A stretch of 41,711 nt of DNA, taken from NCBI GenBank assembly GCA_015492515.1, contig WGEZ01000007.1, forward strand, positions 1 to 41,711. Reading direction: 5' to 3'. Source of the stretch: Nitrospirota bacterium (GTDB lineage Bacteria; Nitrospirota; Thermodesulfovibrionia; Thermodesulfovibrionales; JdFR-85). Shown here in pieces: positions 16,649-25,111 of the stretch. Under the pieces are notes generated by a model that was not told where the DNA came from, searched no databases, and saw nothing but the letters and a program-made list of their open reading frames with translations. Positions within the stretch are counted from its first letter, which is position 1. Each line of letters opens with the position of its first letter. A program made the translations under genes and the position numbers.

Positions 16649-18634
16649 ATGGCGGACAAGACGATAAAGAGTGCAGACAGGGTCGCAGAGGAGATCATCG
16701 AGTGGGCCGAGGGCCACGGTCTCGAGACGGCCTTCGACAGGGCGGAGAGGCTTCATCCCTGCCCCATCGGGCATTCCGGCGCCTGCTGCAAGATATGCTT
16801 CATGGGGCCCTGCAGGCTCGTCGGGCCTGATGCTGAGGAGAAGGCGGCGGGCGTATGCGGAGCGACCCTGCCGGTGGTGAGCGCCAGGAACTTCCTGAGG
16901 ATGGTCGCCGCCGGTACAGCCGCCCACAGCGATCACGCAAGGGACATGGCCTTCACCCTCCTGGAGGCGGCGACCGGTGAGGCCCCGGACTTCAAGATAA
17001 AGGACGAGGTGAAGCTGAGGAAGCTCGCCGGCATCCTCGATATCCCCACCGACGGCAAGACGAAGGAGATCATCGCCAAGGAGGTGGCCGAGAAGATCAT
17101 CAGCCAGTTCGGTCAGCAGAAGGGAGAGCTCGCCTTCATCAGGAGGGCACCCAAGAAGCGCCAGGAGGTGTGGCGGAAGTGGGGCCTCGTGCCGAGGGGC
17201 ATCGACCGCGAGGTCGCCGAGGCGATGCACAGGACCAACATGGGTGTGGACCAGGACCCCGAGAACCTGATGATGGCCGCCCTCAAGGTCTCTCTCGCCG
17301 ACGGATGGGGCGGCTGCATGTTCAGCACCGATATCACGGACATACTCTTCGGCACCCCCAGGCCGAGGCGTTCGCAGGCAAGCATCGGCATAATGAAGGA
17401 GGACGAGGTGAACGTGGTGGTCCACGGCCATGAACCGACCCTTGCGGAGATGGTCGTCGAGGCCGCTCAGGAGAAGGAGATGCTCGATTATGCAAAGCAG
17501 AAGGGAGCGAAGGGGATCAACCTCGTGGGGATGTGCTGCACAGCGAACGAGGTGCTGATGAGGCACGGCATACCCACTGCCGGTGGGTTCCTCAATCAGG
17601 AGCTGGCCGTGATGACGGGCCTTGCAGAGGCCGTTATGGTCGATGTCCAGTGCATAATGCCCGCCATCGCCCAGGCGGCGAAGAAGTTCCATACCAAGAT
17701 CATCACCACATCCCACAAGGGCAAGATGATCGATGCGGTTCATGTCCAGTACGATGAGCACAGGGCGAAGGAGGTGGCCAGACAGGTCCTGAGGCTCGCC
17801 ATCGACAACTTCGCCAACAGGACGGCCGAGGGGAGCAGGGTCCACGAGACCACCCCGGTGATCGCCGGCTTCTCCCATGAGTACATAGACTACATGCAGG
17901 GCGGCAGGTTCAGGGCATCCTTCAGGCCCCTGAACGATGCGATAATGGCCGGCAGGATCAGGGGCGTGGCAGGCATCGTGGGCTGCAACAACCCGAGGAT
18001 CGCCCAGGACAGCATTCACGACTACCTGGCAGAGGAGTTCATAAAGAACGACGTCCTCGTCGTGAGCACTGGTTGCGGGGCCGCCGCCTGTGCAAAGGCA
18101 GGGTTCATGACCCCTGAGACCGCCCTCGAGAAGGCGGGTCCGGGGTTGAGGGAGGTCTGTGAGGCGATAGGCATACCCCCGATCCTGCACCTCGGTGCCT
18201 GCGTGGACAACTCAAGGATACTCACCGTCGCCACCCACATGGTCAACGAAGGCGGCCTCGGTGACGATATCTCCGATCTTCCGGCGGTCGGCATCGCTCC
18301 TGAGTGGATGAGCGAGAAGGCCCTTGCGATAGGCTGCTACTTCGTGGCTTCCGGGATGTACGTCATATTCGGCTCCGAGAGCCCCGTCGAGGCGAGCGAG
18401 ACGGTCAAACATATAAAGAGGAACGTCTGGGAGGAGCGCGTGGGCGGCAAACTGGAGTTCGTAGCTGACCCTGACGAGATCCTGAAGAAGTCGCTGGAGC
18501 ATATCGACAAGAAGCGTGACGCCCTGAAGCTGAGGAAGTACGAGCCGGGCAGGTTCGGCGTGGAGAGGAAGCTGATGAGCATGGCTGACCGGCGTAAGCT
18601 CGAGGCCATTGCAAAGCCACACGAGATAAAGTGA
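16649..18634 (+). CDS. cooS: Carbon monoxide dehydrogenase catalytic subunit CooS/AcsA
   Basis: The 661-residue Ni-Fe CO dehydrogenase interconverts CO and CO2 and feeds CO to AcsB. N-terminal ligands fit the D-cluster (C38, C46) and B-cluster (C47, C50, C55, C70). The C-cluster regions are visible: HGHEPTLAEMV, GMCCTANEVLMRHG, VQCIMPA, GCNNPR, STGCGAAACAKAG and the late GCYFVASGMYV. The ATG at 16649 is preferred to the TTG at 16643 because GGAGGT lies five bases ahead of it. Position next to acsB makes it the ACS-associated type. Ferredoxin is the usual partner; the NuoEFG-like genes that follow suggest a route to NAD(H). Confidence 0.94.
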   Translation: MADKTIKSADRVAEEIIEWAEGHGLETAFDRAERLHPCPIGHSGACCKICFMGPCRLVGPDAEEKAAGVCGATLPVVSARNFLRMVAAGTAAHSDHARDMAFTLLEAATGEAPDFKIKDEVKLRKLAGILDIPTDGKTKEIIAKEVAEKIISQFGQQKGELAFIRRAPKKRQEVWRKWGLVPRGIDREVAEAMHRTNMGVDQDPENLMMAALKVSLADGWGGCMFSTDITDILFGTPRPRRSQASIGIMKEDEVNVVVHGHEPTLAEMVVEAAQEKEMLDYAKQKGAKGINLVGMCCTANEVLMRHGIPTAGGFLNQELAVMTGLAEAVMVDVQCIMPAIAQAAKKFHTKIITTSHKGKMIDAVHVQYDEHRAKEVARQVLRLAIDNFANRTAEGSRVHETTPVIAGFSHEYIDYMQGGRFRASFRPLNDAIMAGRIRGVAGIVGCNNPRIAQDSIHDYLAEEFIKNDVLVVSTGCGAAACAKAGFMTPETALEKAGPGLREVCEAIGIPPILHLGACVDNSRILTVATHMVNEGGLGDDISDLPAVGIAPEWMSEKALAIGCYFVASGMYVIFGSESPVEASETVKHIKRNVWEERVGGKLEFVADPDEILKKSLEHIDKKRDALKLRKYEPGRFGVERKLMSMADRRKLEAIAKPHEIK

Positions 18635-18662
18635 TGCAGGAGCCATACGAAGGGAGGTCTCG

Positions 18663-19151
18663 ATGGATATAGAAGGTCTTGACGTCGAGCGGGAGATCGG
18701 CCGCGTCGGAAGGGTGCTCGGTGAGGTTGAGAAGAAGAGGGGGCTCCTGATACCCATCCTCCACAGGATCCAGGAGGACTACGGCTATCTGCCCGGAGAG
18801 GCCCTCGAGAGGCTGTCGAAGAAGCTCGGCCTGCCCCTGGCGGAGATATACAGCGTGGCCAGTTTCTACCACCAGTTCCATTTCAAGCCGAGGGGGAAGA
18901 AGATCGTGAGGGTCTGTATGGGGACCGCATGCCACGTCCGTGGCGCCTCGAAGGTGCTGGAGACGCTGGAGGACCGGTTCAGGATAGACGTGGGAGAGAC
19001 GACGGAGGACCTCTCCATGACGCTGGAGACCGTCGGCTGTGTGGGCTGTTGCGGCCTTGCACCCGTGGTCACCGTGAACGACGAGGTGCTGGGCGAGGTG
19101 AGCCCGAAGAAGATAGAGGGGCTGATAGAGATGATCGAGCAGGAGGAGTGA
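18663..19151 (+). CDS. NuoE-like [2Fe-2S] thioredoxin-fold subunit
   Basis: This 162-residue protein is of the NuoE/HydC/HndA family, with a helical N-terminus and a thioredoxin-like [2Fe-2S] domain. Ligands are C85, C90, C126 and C130 (CMGTAC and CVGCC); the spare cysteine C129 next to C130 is unusual. It would pair with the NuoF-like protein encoded next and receive or pass electrons from FMN. It begins 28 bases after cooS with AAGGGAGG upstream, so it is very likely co-transcribed with cooS. No hydrogenase subunit is encoded nearby. Confidence 0.88.
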   Translation: MDIEGLDVEREIGRVGRVLGEVEKKRGLLIPILHRIQEDYGYLPGEALERLSKKLGLPLAEIYSVASFYHQFHFKPRGKKIVRVCMGTACHVRGASKVLETLEDRFRIDVGETTEDLSMTLETVGCVGCCGLAPVVTVNDEVLGEVSPKKIEGLIEMIEQEE

Positions 19152-19212
19152 AGGGAGCCGACGGGAGACCGGGAAGGGTCGTGGGGCCAACATACAACAC
19201 AAGAGGAGTGAG

Positions 19213-21093
19213 ATGACCAAACTGAAGAGCATCGAGGAGCTCAAGAACCTCAGGCTCCTCCTTAAGGACGAGACGTTCAAGGAGGATAAGGAGCGTATAA
19301 GGGCCTGCACAGGCACCGCCTGCCTGGCTACAGGGGCGAAGAAGGTGATCGAGAGGATCGAGGAGGGTGCCAGGCAGAAGGGGTTGGAGGTGGAGATCGT
19401 GAAGACAGGATGCCAGGGGCTCTGCCAGAAGGGGCCTGTGATGAAGGTGGAACCCTTCGGTTACTTCTATCAGAGGGTGAAGAGCGACGACGCCCCTGAG
19501 TTGGTCACCAACACGCTCTCGGCAGGGTTCCCCGTGAGGCGGCTGCTCTTCAGGGACTCCATCTACGAGGAACCCTATGAGCTCATGGACAGCCTCCCCT
19601 TCTACAAGAAGCAGTACCGCATCGCCCTCAGGAACAACGGCCGTATCGATCCGAACAACATAAACCATTACATAGCCGTGGGCGGCTACTCCGCCTTCGA
19701 GAAGGCCCTGGAGGGCATGACCCCAGACGAGGTCCTCGACGAGGTGGACAGGGCGAACCTCCGCGGCCGCGGAGGCGCCGGGTTCCCGGCGGGCAAGAAG
19801 TGGCGCCACACAAAGAAGGCGCCGGGGGAGCTGAAGTTCGTGGTCGCCAACGGCGACGAGGGTGACCCCGGTGCGTTCATGGACCGCTCGATCATGGAGG
19901 GCGACCCCCACAGCCTGATCGAGGGGATGCTGCTCTGCGCCTATGCGATCCAGGCCAGGTACGGCTTCATATACGTTCGTCACGAGTATCCCCTCGCGGT
20001 CAGGAACCTGAGGGTGGCCATAAAACAGGCCGAGGAACTCGGCCTCCTCGGCGAGGACATACTCGGAAGCGGTTTCAGCTTTTACCTTGATATAAGGGAG
20101 GGTGCGGGCGCCTTCGTCTGCGGAGAGTCGACGGCGCTCGTGGCCTCTATAGAGGGTGACAGGGGCTTCCCCAGGCCGAGACCCCCGAGGCTCTCCGAGC
20201 CGGGAGGAGGCCTCTGGGGCCACCCGACGAACCTCAACAACATCGAGACCTATGCATGCGTGCCTCCCATAATCGAGAAGGGCGCCGATTGGTTCCTCTC
20301 GATCGGAACCCCGAACTCACCGGGTACAAAGGTCTTCGCCCTCACGGGGAAGGTGAAGAATACGGGGCTCGTCGAGGTGCCGATGGGAACCACCCTCAGG
20401 GAGATAATATTCGAGATAGGCGGCGGCATAATGGGGGACAAGAGGTTCAAGGCCGTTCAGACGGGCGGTCCCTCGGGCGGTTGCATCCCCGAGCAGTTTC
20501 TGGACCATCCCGTTGATTTCGACTCCCTCAGGGAGCTCGGCTCCATGATGGGTTCCGGCGGGCTCGTAGTCATGGACGAGGATACCTGCATGGTGGACGT
20601 GGCAAGGTACTTCCTCTCCTTCACCCAGTCGGAGTCCTGCGGAAAGTGTCCTCCCTGCAGGCTGGGCACCTTCCAGATGCTCAATATCCTGGAGCGGATC
20701 ACCACCGGAAAGGGGGTTCCCGAGGACCTGGAGATACTCGAGCGGTACAGCAGGCTGATCAAGGAAGGCTCGCTCTGCGGCCTCGGCCAGAGCGCCCTCA
20801 ACCCTGTGATCAGCACCATGAAGTACTTCAGGCAGGAGTACGAAGAGCACATCTACGACAAGTACTGCAGGGCCAAGGTATGCACCGGGCTCGGCTTCTT
20901 CAGGATCGAACACTCGGAGTGCTTCCTCTGCGGCCTCTGCAAGCAGGCCTGCGCCTACGGTGCGGTGAAGGAGTCGAAGGACAGGTTCTTCATCGAGCAG
21001 GCGGAATGCACCAAGTGCAAGGCCTGTTACATCGCCTGTCCCATCGATGCGGTGAAGATAGAGAAGCAGCCTAAAGAGGCGGCAAGAAGGTAG
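19213..21093 (+). CDS. NuoF-like NADH-binding flavoprotein with extra N- and C-terminal Fe-S domains
   Basis: The 626-residue protein resembles HydB/HndC. It has an N-terminal thioredoxin-like [2Fe-2S] domain (C32, C37, C67, C71), then the NADH/FMN domain with GRGGAGFPAGKKW (185-197), VANGDEGDPGAFMDR and GAGAFVCGESTAL. An SLBB region and the N3-type [4Fe-4S] follow (C476, C479, C482, C522), and finally a two-cluster ferredoxin domain (CFLCGLCKQAC and CTKCKACYIAC). It would oxidise or reduce NAD(H). HydABC-type enzymes with such flavoproteins can be electron-bifurcating, but whether this one is cannot be seen. It lies between the NuoE-like gene and a truncated paralogue. Confidence 0.9.
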   Translation: MTKLKSIEELKNLRLLLKDETFKEDKERIRACTGTACLATGAKKVIERIEEGARQKGLEVEIVKTGCQGLCQKGPVMKVEPFGYFYQRVKSDDAPELVTNTLSAGFPVRRLLFRDSIYEEPYELMDSLPFYKKQYRIALRNNGRIDPNNINHYIAVGGYSAFEKALEGMTPDEVLDEVDRANLRGRGGAGFPAGKKWRHTKKAPGELKFVVANGDEGDPGAFMDRSIMEGDPHSLIEGMLLCAYAIQARYGFIYVRHEYPLAVRNLRVAIKQAEELGLLGEDILGSGFSFYLDIREGAGAFVCGESTALVASIEGDRGFPRPRPPRLSEPGGGLWGHPTNLNNIETYACVPPIIEKGADWFLSIGTPNSPGTKVFALTGKVKNTGLVEVPMGTTLREIIFEIGGGIMGDKRFKAVQTGGPSGGCIPEQFLDHPVDFDSLRELGSMMGSGGLVVMDEDTCMVDVARYFLSFTQSESCGKCPPCRLGTFQMLNILERITTGKGVPEDLEILERYSRLIKEGSLCGLGQSALNPVISTMKYFRQEYEEHIYDKYCRAKVCTGLGFFRIEHSECFLCGLCKQACAYGAVKESKDRFFIEQAECTKCKACYIACPIDAVKIEKQPKEAARR

Positions 21094-21166
21094 GGTCCCC
21101 CGGGGCGGCGGCACGCCACGGCTGAGGAAAGCCATTGGCTTACAACAAAGAATCAGCGAGGGTTAT

Positions 21167-21760
21167 ATGACCGAGCGGAAAGAGAAGAACCTGAAGGAGA
21201 TATTCAGGGAGATCGAGGAGAGAGGCTGCGTTGTCCAGAAGGGGATCATGCTCCTTGACGAGTTTCTGGACGGTCCGATGTGCGGCAGGTGTCTTCCATG
21301 TCCCATGGGCAGCTACGAGATGAGGGTGAGGCTCAGGAAGCTCGCGGAAGGCGAAGGAGAGGAGGAGGATATCGATGCCCTCATGATGATCGCACCGAAG
21401 ATGTACGACTCCTCCATGTGCAAGAAGGGAAAGGATACGGCGAAGTTCATCCTCGACACCCTTCAGACATTGACCGGAGAGTACTACTTCCATATACAGG
21501 GGAGGTGTCCCAAGAAGGAGTGCAGGCCCCTCTTTGTCTACAGGATCGCACATGACAGGTGCACCATGTGTGGCGACTGCCTCGATGTCTGCAAGGAGAA
21601 CGCGATCATCGGGGAGAAGAAGATCCCCTTCAAAACAGGGTATCTACCGTACGAGATAGTGGATAAACGGTGCACCAGGTGTGACGAGTGCAGGAAGGTC
21701 TGCAGGTATGACGCCGTAGAGATAGTGGATATCAAAGAGCTGGAGTCCGTTTCTCCTTGA
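21167..21760 (+). CDS. Iron-sulfur protein equal to the C-terminal third of NuoF (no NADH/FMN domain)
   Basis: The 197-residue protein contains only the NuoF C-terminal Fe-S parts. Its N3-type cluster ligands C39, C42, C45 and C85 have exactly the spacing of C476/C479/C482/C522 in the preceding protein. A KECRPLFVYRI linker follows, then two ferredoxin-type clusters (C132, C135, C138, C142 and C169, C172, C175, C179). The glycine-rich FMN/NADH loops are missing. The gene has its own start with CGAGGG ahead and a full-length open frame, so it looks functional rather than decayed. It probably serves as an extra electron-transfer subunit of the complex. Confidence 0.75.
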   Translation: MTERKEKNLKEIFREIEERGCVVQKGIMLLDEFLDGPMCGRCLPCPMGSYEMRVRLRKLAEGEGEEEDIDALMMIAPKMYDSSMCKKGKDTAKFILDTLQTLTGEYYFHIQGRCPKKECRPLFVYRIAHDRCTMCGDCLDVCKENAIIGEKKIPFKTGYLPYEIVDKRCTRCDECRKVCRYDAVEIVDIKELESVSP

Positions 21761-21824
21761 CCGGCGTATCGGTGGTCGAGGCAGAGAGGGCGGCTCCAGC
21801 AAAGAATATAAAGGGAGGATCGAG

Positions 21825-23831
21825 ATGGGCAAGATGGTGAAGATCAGGATAAACGGCCGGGACTACAAGGTGCCCGAGGGCGTCAACCTCATTGATGCAG
21901 CCGAGGGCGTGGGCATCCATATCCCTAACTTCTGCTACCTCAAGGGGATGAAAGGGATAGGCGCATGCAGGATGTGTATGGTGGAGGTGGGTGGAAGGAT
22001 GTCCGTGGCATGCATAATGAGGACGAAGGAGGGGATGGACGTCGTCACCGAGAACGAAAAGATCAGGGAGCTGAGGAAGTTCGTCGTGGACATGATCCTC
22101 TCCATGCACCCCCTCGACTGTATGACCTGCACGAAGGCGGGTGTCTGCGGGCTCCAGAAGTACGCCTACGAGTTCGAGGTGCGGGAGTCCACCTTCACGA
22201 GGAAGAAGTTCGGTTTTCCAGTAGACGACGGCAACCCCTTCATCAAGCGCGACCCTGACTACTGCATACTCTGCGGCCGTTGCGTGAGGGTATGCAAGGA
22301 GCAGGGCACGAACGTGCTCGACTTCTACGGCCGGGGCGTCGGCTCAAGGGTAATTGCAGGCAACGACAGCCCCCTCCACGAGGCGGGCTGCACCTTCTGC
22401 GGCAGCTGCATCGATGCCTGTCCGGTGAACGCCATACTCGAGGCCGACAGGTGGCGCAAGGGGAGGGAGTGGGAGTACGAGAGGTTCAACTCCGTCTGCC
22501 TCTCCTGCGGCAACGCCTGCAGCACCCTGGTCTCCGTCCATGGCAAGGACGTGGCGAAGGTCACCATCGGTGCTGAGGAGGGGAGGGCCGAGCACTATAT
22601 CTGTGCCTACGGCAGATACGGGTTCGACTCCATGATCTCAGAGACGAGGGTCTCGACCCCCATGAAGAGGATCGACGGTGAACTGAAGCCCGTCACGTGG
22701 GAGGAGGCATACAGCAGCGCTGCCGAGGCCCTCAGCAACCCCGCCGAGGTGGGGATCGTGACCACGGGGAACCTGCCAAACGAGGATCTGCTGATGTTGA
22801 AGGGCCTTGCCGAGGCTGCAGGCATAAGAAACATCGACTCCACGGTGAGCCTCTACGCTGACCCCCCTTCGCTCATCGGTGATGAGGTGGACCTCGAGGA
22901 GGCCGACCTCGTGATGGTCGTGGGGCTCGATCCCTCCCAGAGGGAGAGGGTCCTCCCTGCGCTTGACGCCACGTTGAGGAAGATGGCGGCGAGGAAGACG
23001 ACGAAGCTGGTGGTTGTCAGCGCCGGGGATACGGGGCTCTCGGAGGTCGCAGAGTTGACCCTGAAGGGGGATGAGGCGGCCACCCTCGCAGGTGTTGCAA
23101 GGGCGCTTCTCCGGAAGGGGCTGAAGGCCCCGGAAGGGCTCGAGATCCCGGATGTGGAGCTCACAGAGGACGTCGAGAAGGCTGCCGAGCTCTTTGCAGG
23201 GGCGAAGAGCCCTGTGCTGGTGACGTCACCGCCCCTGTTCGAGGCGGCCCGGAACATCGCCCTCATGAAGGGTGCGGCCCTGTCGGTCCCTGTGGAGGCG
23301 AATGCAAAGGGTACCCTCATGATGGGGGTCATCGGCGACGGAAAGGGTTACACGGAGATGACCGGCGGCGGGACGAAGGTGCTCTATGCCGTCGGTGAGG
23401 TCCCTGTGAGCAGACCCGACGGGGTCGGGTTCCTGATAGTGCAGCATTCCCACCTCACAGACCTCGCAAAGGAGGCTGACCTCGTTCTCCCCGCCACCAC
23501 CCCCTACGAGACGGAGGGTACGGTGGTCGACTACATGGGGAGGCTGAAGAGGCTCGAGAGGGCGGTGCAGCCCTACGAGGATGCGAAGCCTCACAGGGAG
23601 ATATTCGGAGGCGTTGCAAAGGGTATGGACCTCTCGCTCAAACCCCCGAAGACCACGGATGTGAAGAAGGTGATCAAGACGTTCAAGGTCGAGGCAGGAC
23701 CCTCTGCATTCGAAAAGAGGGGCGACCTTGCGTTCAACCCGGAGGAGTTGATCCCCGCCCTCAACACCACGGTGATAAACGGCTCGAGACTCTTCTGGCT
23801 GAAAGAGGTCGAAGAGGCGGCAGCGGTCTGA
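21825..23831 (+). CDS. NuoG-like iron-sulfur subunit (molybdopterin-oxidoreductase fold)
   Basis: The 668-residue protein starts with a [2Fe-2S] domain (C37, C48, C51, C63) and the NuoG-type His-Cys cluster (H95, C99, C102, C108). Two ferredoxin clusters (C147-C157 and C189-C199) and a further [4Fe-4S] site (C225, C228, C232, C260) follow. The rest is a shortened molybdopterin-oxidoreductase fold. No selenocysteine or cysteine active-site motif of formate dehydrogenases is seen, and there is no H-cluster domain as in HydA, so it probably acts as a wire like NuoG. It is the last gene of the cooS block, with AAAGGGAGG before the ATG. Confidence 0.85.
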   Translation: MGKMVKIRINGRDYKVPEGVNLIDAAEGVGIHIPNFCYLKGMKGIGACRMCMVEVGGRMSVACIMRTKEGMDVVTENEKIRELRKFVVDMILSMHPLDCMTCTKAGVCGLQKYAYEFEVRESTFTRKKFGFPVDDGNPFIKRDPDYCILCGRCVRVCKEQGTNVLDFYGRGVGSRVIAGNDSPLHEAGCTFCGSCIDACPVNAILEADRWRKGREWEYERFNSVCLSCGNACSTLVSVHGKDVAKVTIGAEEGRAEHYICAYGRYGFDSMISETRVSTPMKRIDGELKPVTWEEAYSSAAEALSNPAEVGIVTTGNLPNEDLLMLKGLAEAAGIRNIDSTVSLYADPPSLIGDEVDLEEADLVMVVGLDPSQRERVLPALDATLRKMAARKTTKLVVVSAGDTGLSEVAELTLKGDEAATLAGVARALLRKGLKAPEGLEIPDVELTEDVEKAAELFAGAKSPVLVTSPPLFEAARNIALMKGAALSVPVEANAKGTLMMGVIGDGKGYTEMTGGGTKVLYAVGEVPVSRPDGVGFLIVQHSHLTDLAKEADLVLPATTPYETEGTVVDYMGRLKRLERAVQPYEDAKPHREIFGGVAKGMDLSLKPPKTTDVKKVIKTFKVEAGPSAFEKRGDLAFNPEELIPALNTTVINGSRLFWLKEVEEAAAV

Positions 23832-23911
23832 ACCGCGGCGCACCCGGTTCCGTTTCCAGAAGTCCGGAGGGGGCGTCTTGCGTCCGGACAACTCTCCAGA
23901 GCTGACTGTGC

Positions 23912-23917
23912 TATAAT
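23912..23917 (+). promoter_or_regulatory. -10 box of a probable leaderless transcript (DUF948 gene)
   Basis: TATAAT ends six bases before GTG 23924 and nine before ATG 23927. No Shine-Dalgarno sequence and no convincing -35 box are present. Confidence 0.45.
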
Positions 23918-23926
23918 AACCCTGTG

Positions 23927-24313
23927 ATGATCGAGATCGCCGTGATCATACTTGCGGTGGCCGTCGTGGCGGCTTCGGTATTCCTGATCTCCGTGCTCGT
24001 CGAGCTGAAGAAGACAACGAGGAGGCTCAACGGGTTTATCGACTCCCTCGACAGGGACCTCCTGCCTGCCGTCACCGAGCTGAGATACGCCCTCGAGGAT
24101 ATCCGTACCACAACGAAGAGGGCCAGGGACCTGTCCGAGGCCCTCCATGACGTCGCAGACAACGTCAGGTCCGTCTCAGATGTGGTGAGCGGCGTCAGGA
24201 GGGAGACCAACGCCACCCTGGCGGGCCTTAAGGCGGGGCTGAAGACGGGCCTGGGGGTCTTCCTCAAGAACCTGATAGGTGCAGGGCCGGGAGGCTCCTC
24301 GAAGGAGGGTTAG
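23927..24313 (+). CDS. DUF948-family membrane-anchored protein
   Basis: This protein of about 128 residues has one N-terminal membrane helix (IEIAVIILAVAVVAASVFLI) followed by a long amphipathic helical stretch (ELKKTTRRLNGFIDSLDRDL and onward). This is the arrangement of DUF948 proteins, which usually lie beside YtxH-domain genes as here. Function is unknown; the family is linked with stress and envelope genes. GTG at 23924 could also be the start. The next gene follows after 30 bases. Confidence 0.75.
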   Translation: MIEIAVIILAVAVVAASVFLISVLVELKKTTRRLNGFIDSLDRDLLPAVTELRYALEDIRTTTKRARDLSEALHDVADNVRSVSDVVSGVRRETNATLAGLKAGLKTGLGVFLKNLIGAGPGGSSKEG

Positions 24314-24343
24314 ATTTCGATCAACGGAAAGGAGGTCGGTGTC

Positions 24344-24688
24344 ATGTCAGAGAGAGAGGGATACGGGCTTGGTTCGATCTTCTTCGCCTTCCTGATGGGT
24401 GGTATCGTGGGTGCGGGTCTCGCCCTTCTGATCGCCCCCCAGTCAGGTGAGGAGATGAGGAGACGGATAAGGGATGCAGCCGAGGATGTGAAGGACAAGA
24501 CCACGGGTTACGCCGAGGAGGTGAAGGAGAAGGTGACGAAGGGGGTGGAGAAGGGCAGGGAGGTGATCTCCGAGACACTCGAGAAGGGGAAGGAGCAGAT
24601 CGAGGAGAAGAAGTCCGCCATCGCCTCGGCGATCGAGGCGGGGAAGAAGGCCTACGAGCAGGAGAAGGAGAGACACGGGAAGGCCTGA
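24344..24688 (+). CDS. YtxH-domain protein
   Basis: The 114-residue protein has a glycine-rich N-terminal membrane helix (FAFLMGGIVGAGLALLIAP) followed by SGEEMRRRIRDAAED. It ends in a long, highly charged helical tail rich in Lys and Glu. This is the YtxH domain of general stress-type small membrane proteins. AAAGGAGGTCGG precedes the ATG. It pairs with the upstream DUF948 gene. The biochemical role is not known. Confidence 0.8.
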   Translation: MSEREGYGLGSIFFAFLMGGIVGAGLALLIAPQSGEEMRRRIRDAAEDVKDKTTGYAEEVKEKVTKGVEKGREVISETLEKGKEQIEEKKSAIASAIEAGKKAYEQEKERHGKA

Positions 24689-24694
24689 TGCCCT

Positions 24695-24710
24695 TATGAC
24701 TTAGATCATA
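24695..24710. promoter_or_regulatory. CRP/FNR-family operator TATGA-N6-TCATA
   Basis: Perfect five-base arms TATGA (24695-24699) and TCATA (24706-24710) with a six-base spacer match the CRP/FNR layout. The centre is about 42 bases upstream of the predicted transcript start of the DUF1858 gene, the classic class II activator position. There is no good -35 box, as expected for an activated promoter. Confidence 0.6.
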
Positions 24711-24732
24711 CAAAGCATCTCCTCCTTGGTAT

Positions 24733-24738
24733 ACAATA
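24733..24738 (+). promoter_or_regulatory. -10 box of the DUF1858 gene
   Basis: TACAAT, with a predicted start near 24745. The leader then carries AAGGAGGAA ahead of the ATG at 24769. Confidence 0.5.
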
Positions 24739-24768
24739 GGGTAGTGACTTTCAAAACAAGGAGGAACC

Positions 24769-24981
24769 ATGGAGACGGCAAAGAAGAAGATAACGAAGGA
24801 TACGATGATTGGAGAGGTGGTCAACATGAGCCCGGAGGCGAAGGCGGTGATCGAGAAGTACTTCGGCAACGGCTGCTTCACATGTGCGGGGATAAACGTG
24901 GAGTCCATAGCCTTCGGCGCCATGATGCACAACATCGACCCCCAGAAGATCGTCGACGAGATAAACGCGCTGGAGGATTGA
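24769..24981 (+). CDS. DUF1858-domain redox protein
   Basis: The 70-residue protein is a single DUF1858 domain (ITKDTMIGEVVNMSPEAKAV... then GNGCFTCAG with a CxxC motif, then an IDPQKIVDEINAL helix). Such proteins are found in anaerobes, often called hybrid cluster-associated disulfide reductases, but their reaction is not established. The CxxC could be a redox disulfide or metal site. A CRP/FNR-type site and a -10 box lie upstream, suggesting control by redox or nitrosative state. A tiny cysteine-rich gene follows immediately. Confidence 0.85.
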   Translation: METAKKKITKDTMIGEVVNMSPEAKAVIEKYFGNGCFTCAGINVESIAFGAMMHNIDPQKIVDEINALED

Positions 24982-24982
24982 T

Positions 24983-25111
24983 GTGGAGGTGAAGTGTTTC
25001 GTCTGCGGGATCGCCGACAGGGAGCGCACTTACCTGCCCTGTATCCATCAGGGGGAAGAGAAGATCGTCTGCGTGAGATGCCTGCCCGCACTCATCCACG
25101 GAGCACACTGA
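24983..25111 (+). CDS. Small cysteine-rich protein (42 residues)
   Basis: A GTG start one base after the DUF1858 stop opens a 42-residue frame with GGAGG six bases ahead. It contains KCFVCG (C5, C8) and VCVRC (C30, C33) plus C20, a layout like a small zinc ribbon or rubredoxin-like knuckle. The coupling to the DUF1858 gene suggests a joint role under the same FNR-type control. No family name is recognised; the call rests on the start signals, the paired CxxC motifs and tight spacing. Confidence 0.6.
   Translation: MEVKCFVCGIADRERTYLPCIHQGEEKIVCVRCLPALIHGAH

Noticed and set aside
16580-18190. 536-residue open frame opposite cooS
   Set aside because: It is a shadow of cooS; histidine- and leucine-rich low-quality sequence with no motif.
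21825-23831. Formate dehydrogenase or [FeFe]-hydrogenase catalytic subunit
   Set aside because: The N-terminal cluster arrangement is shared with these enzymes, but no selenocysteine/cysteine active-site segment and no H-cluster motifs are present.
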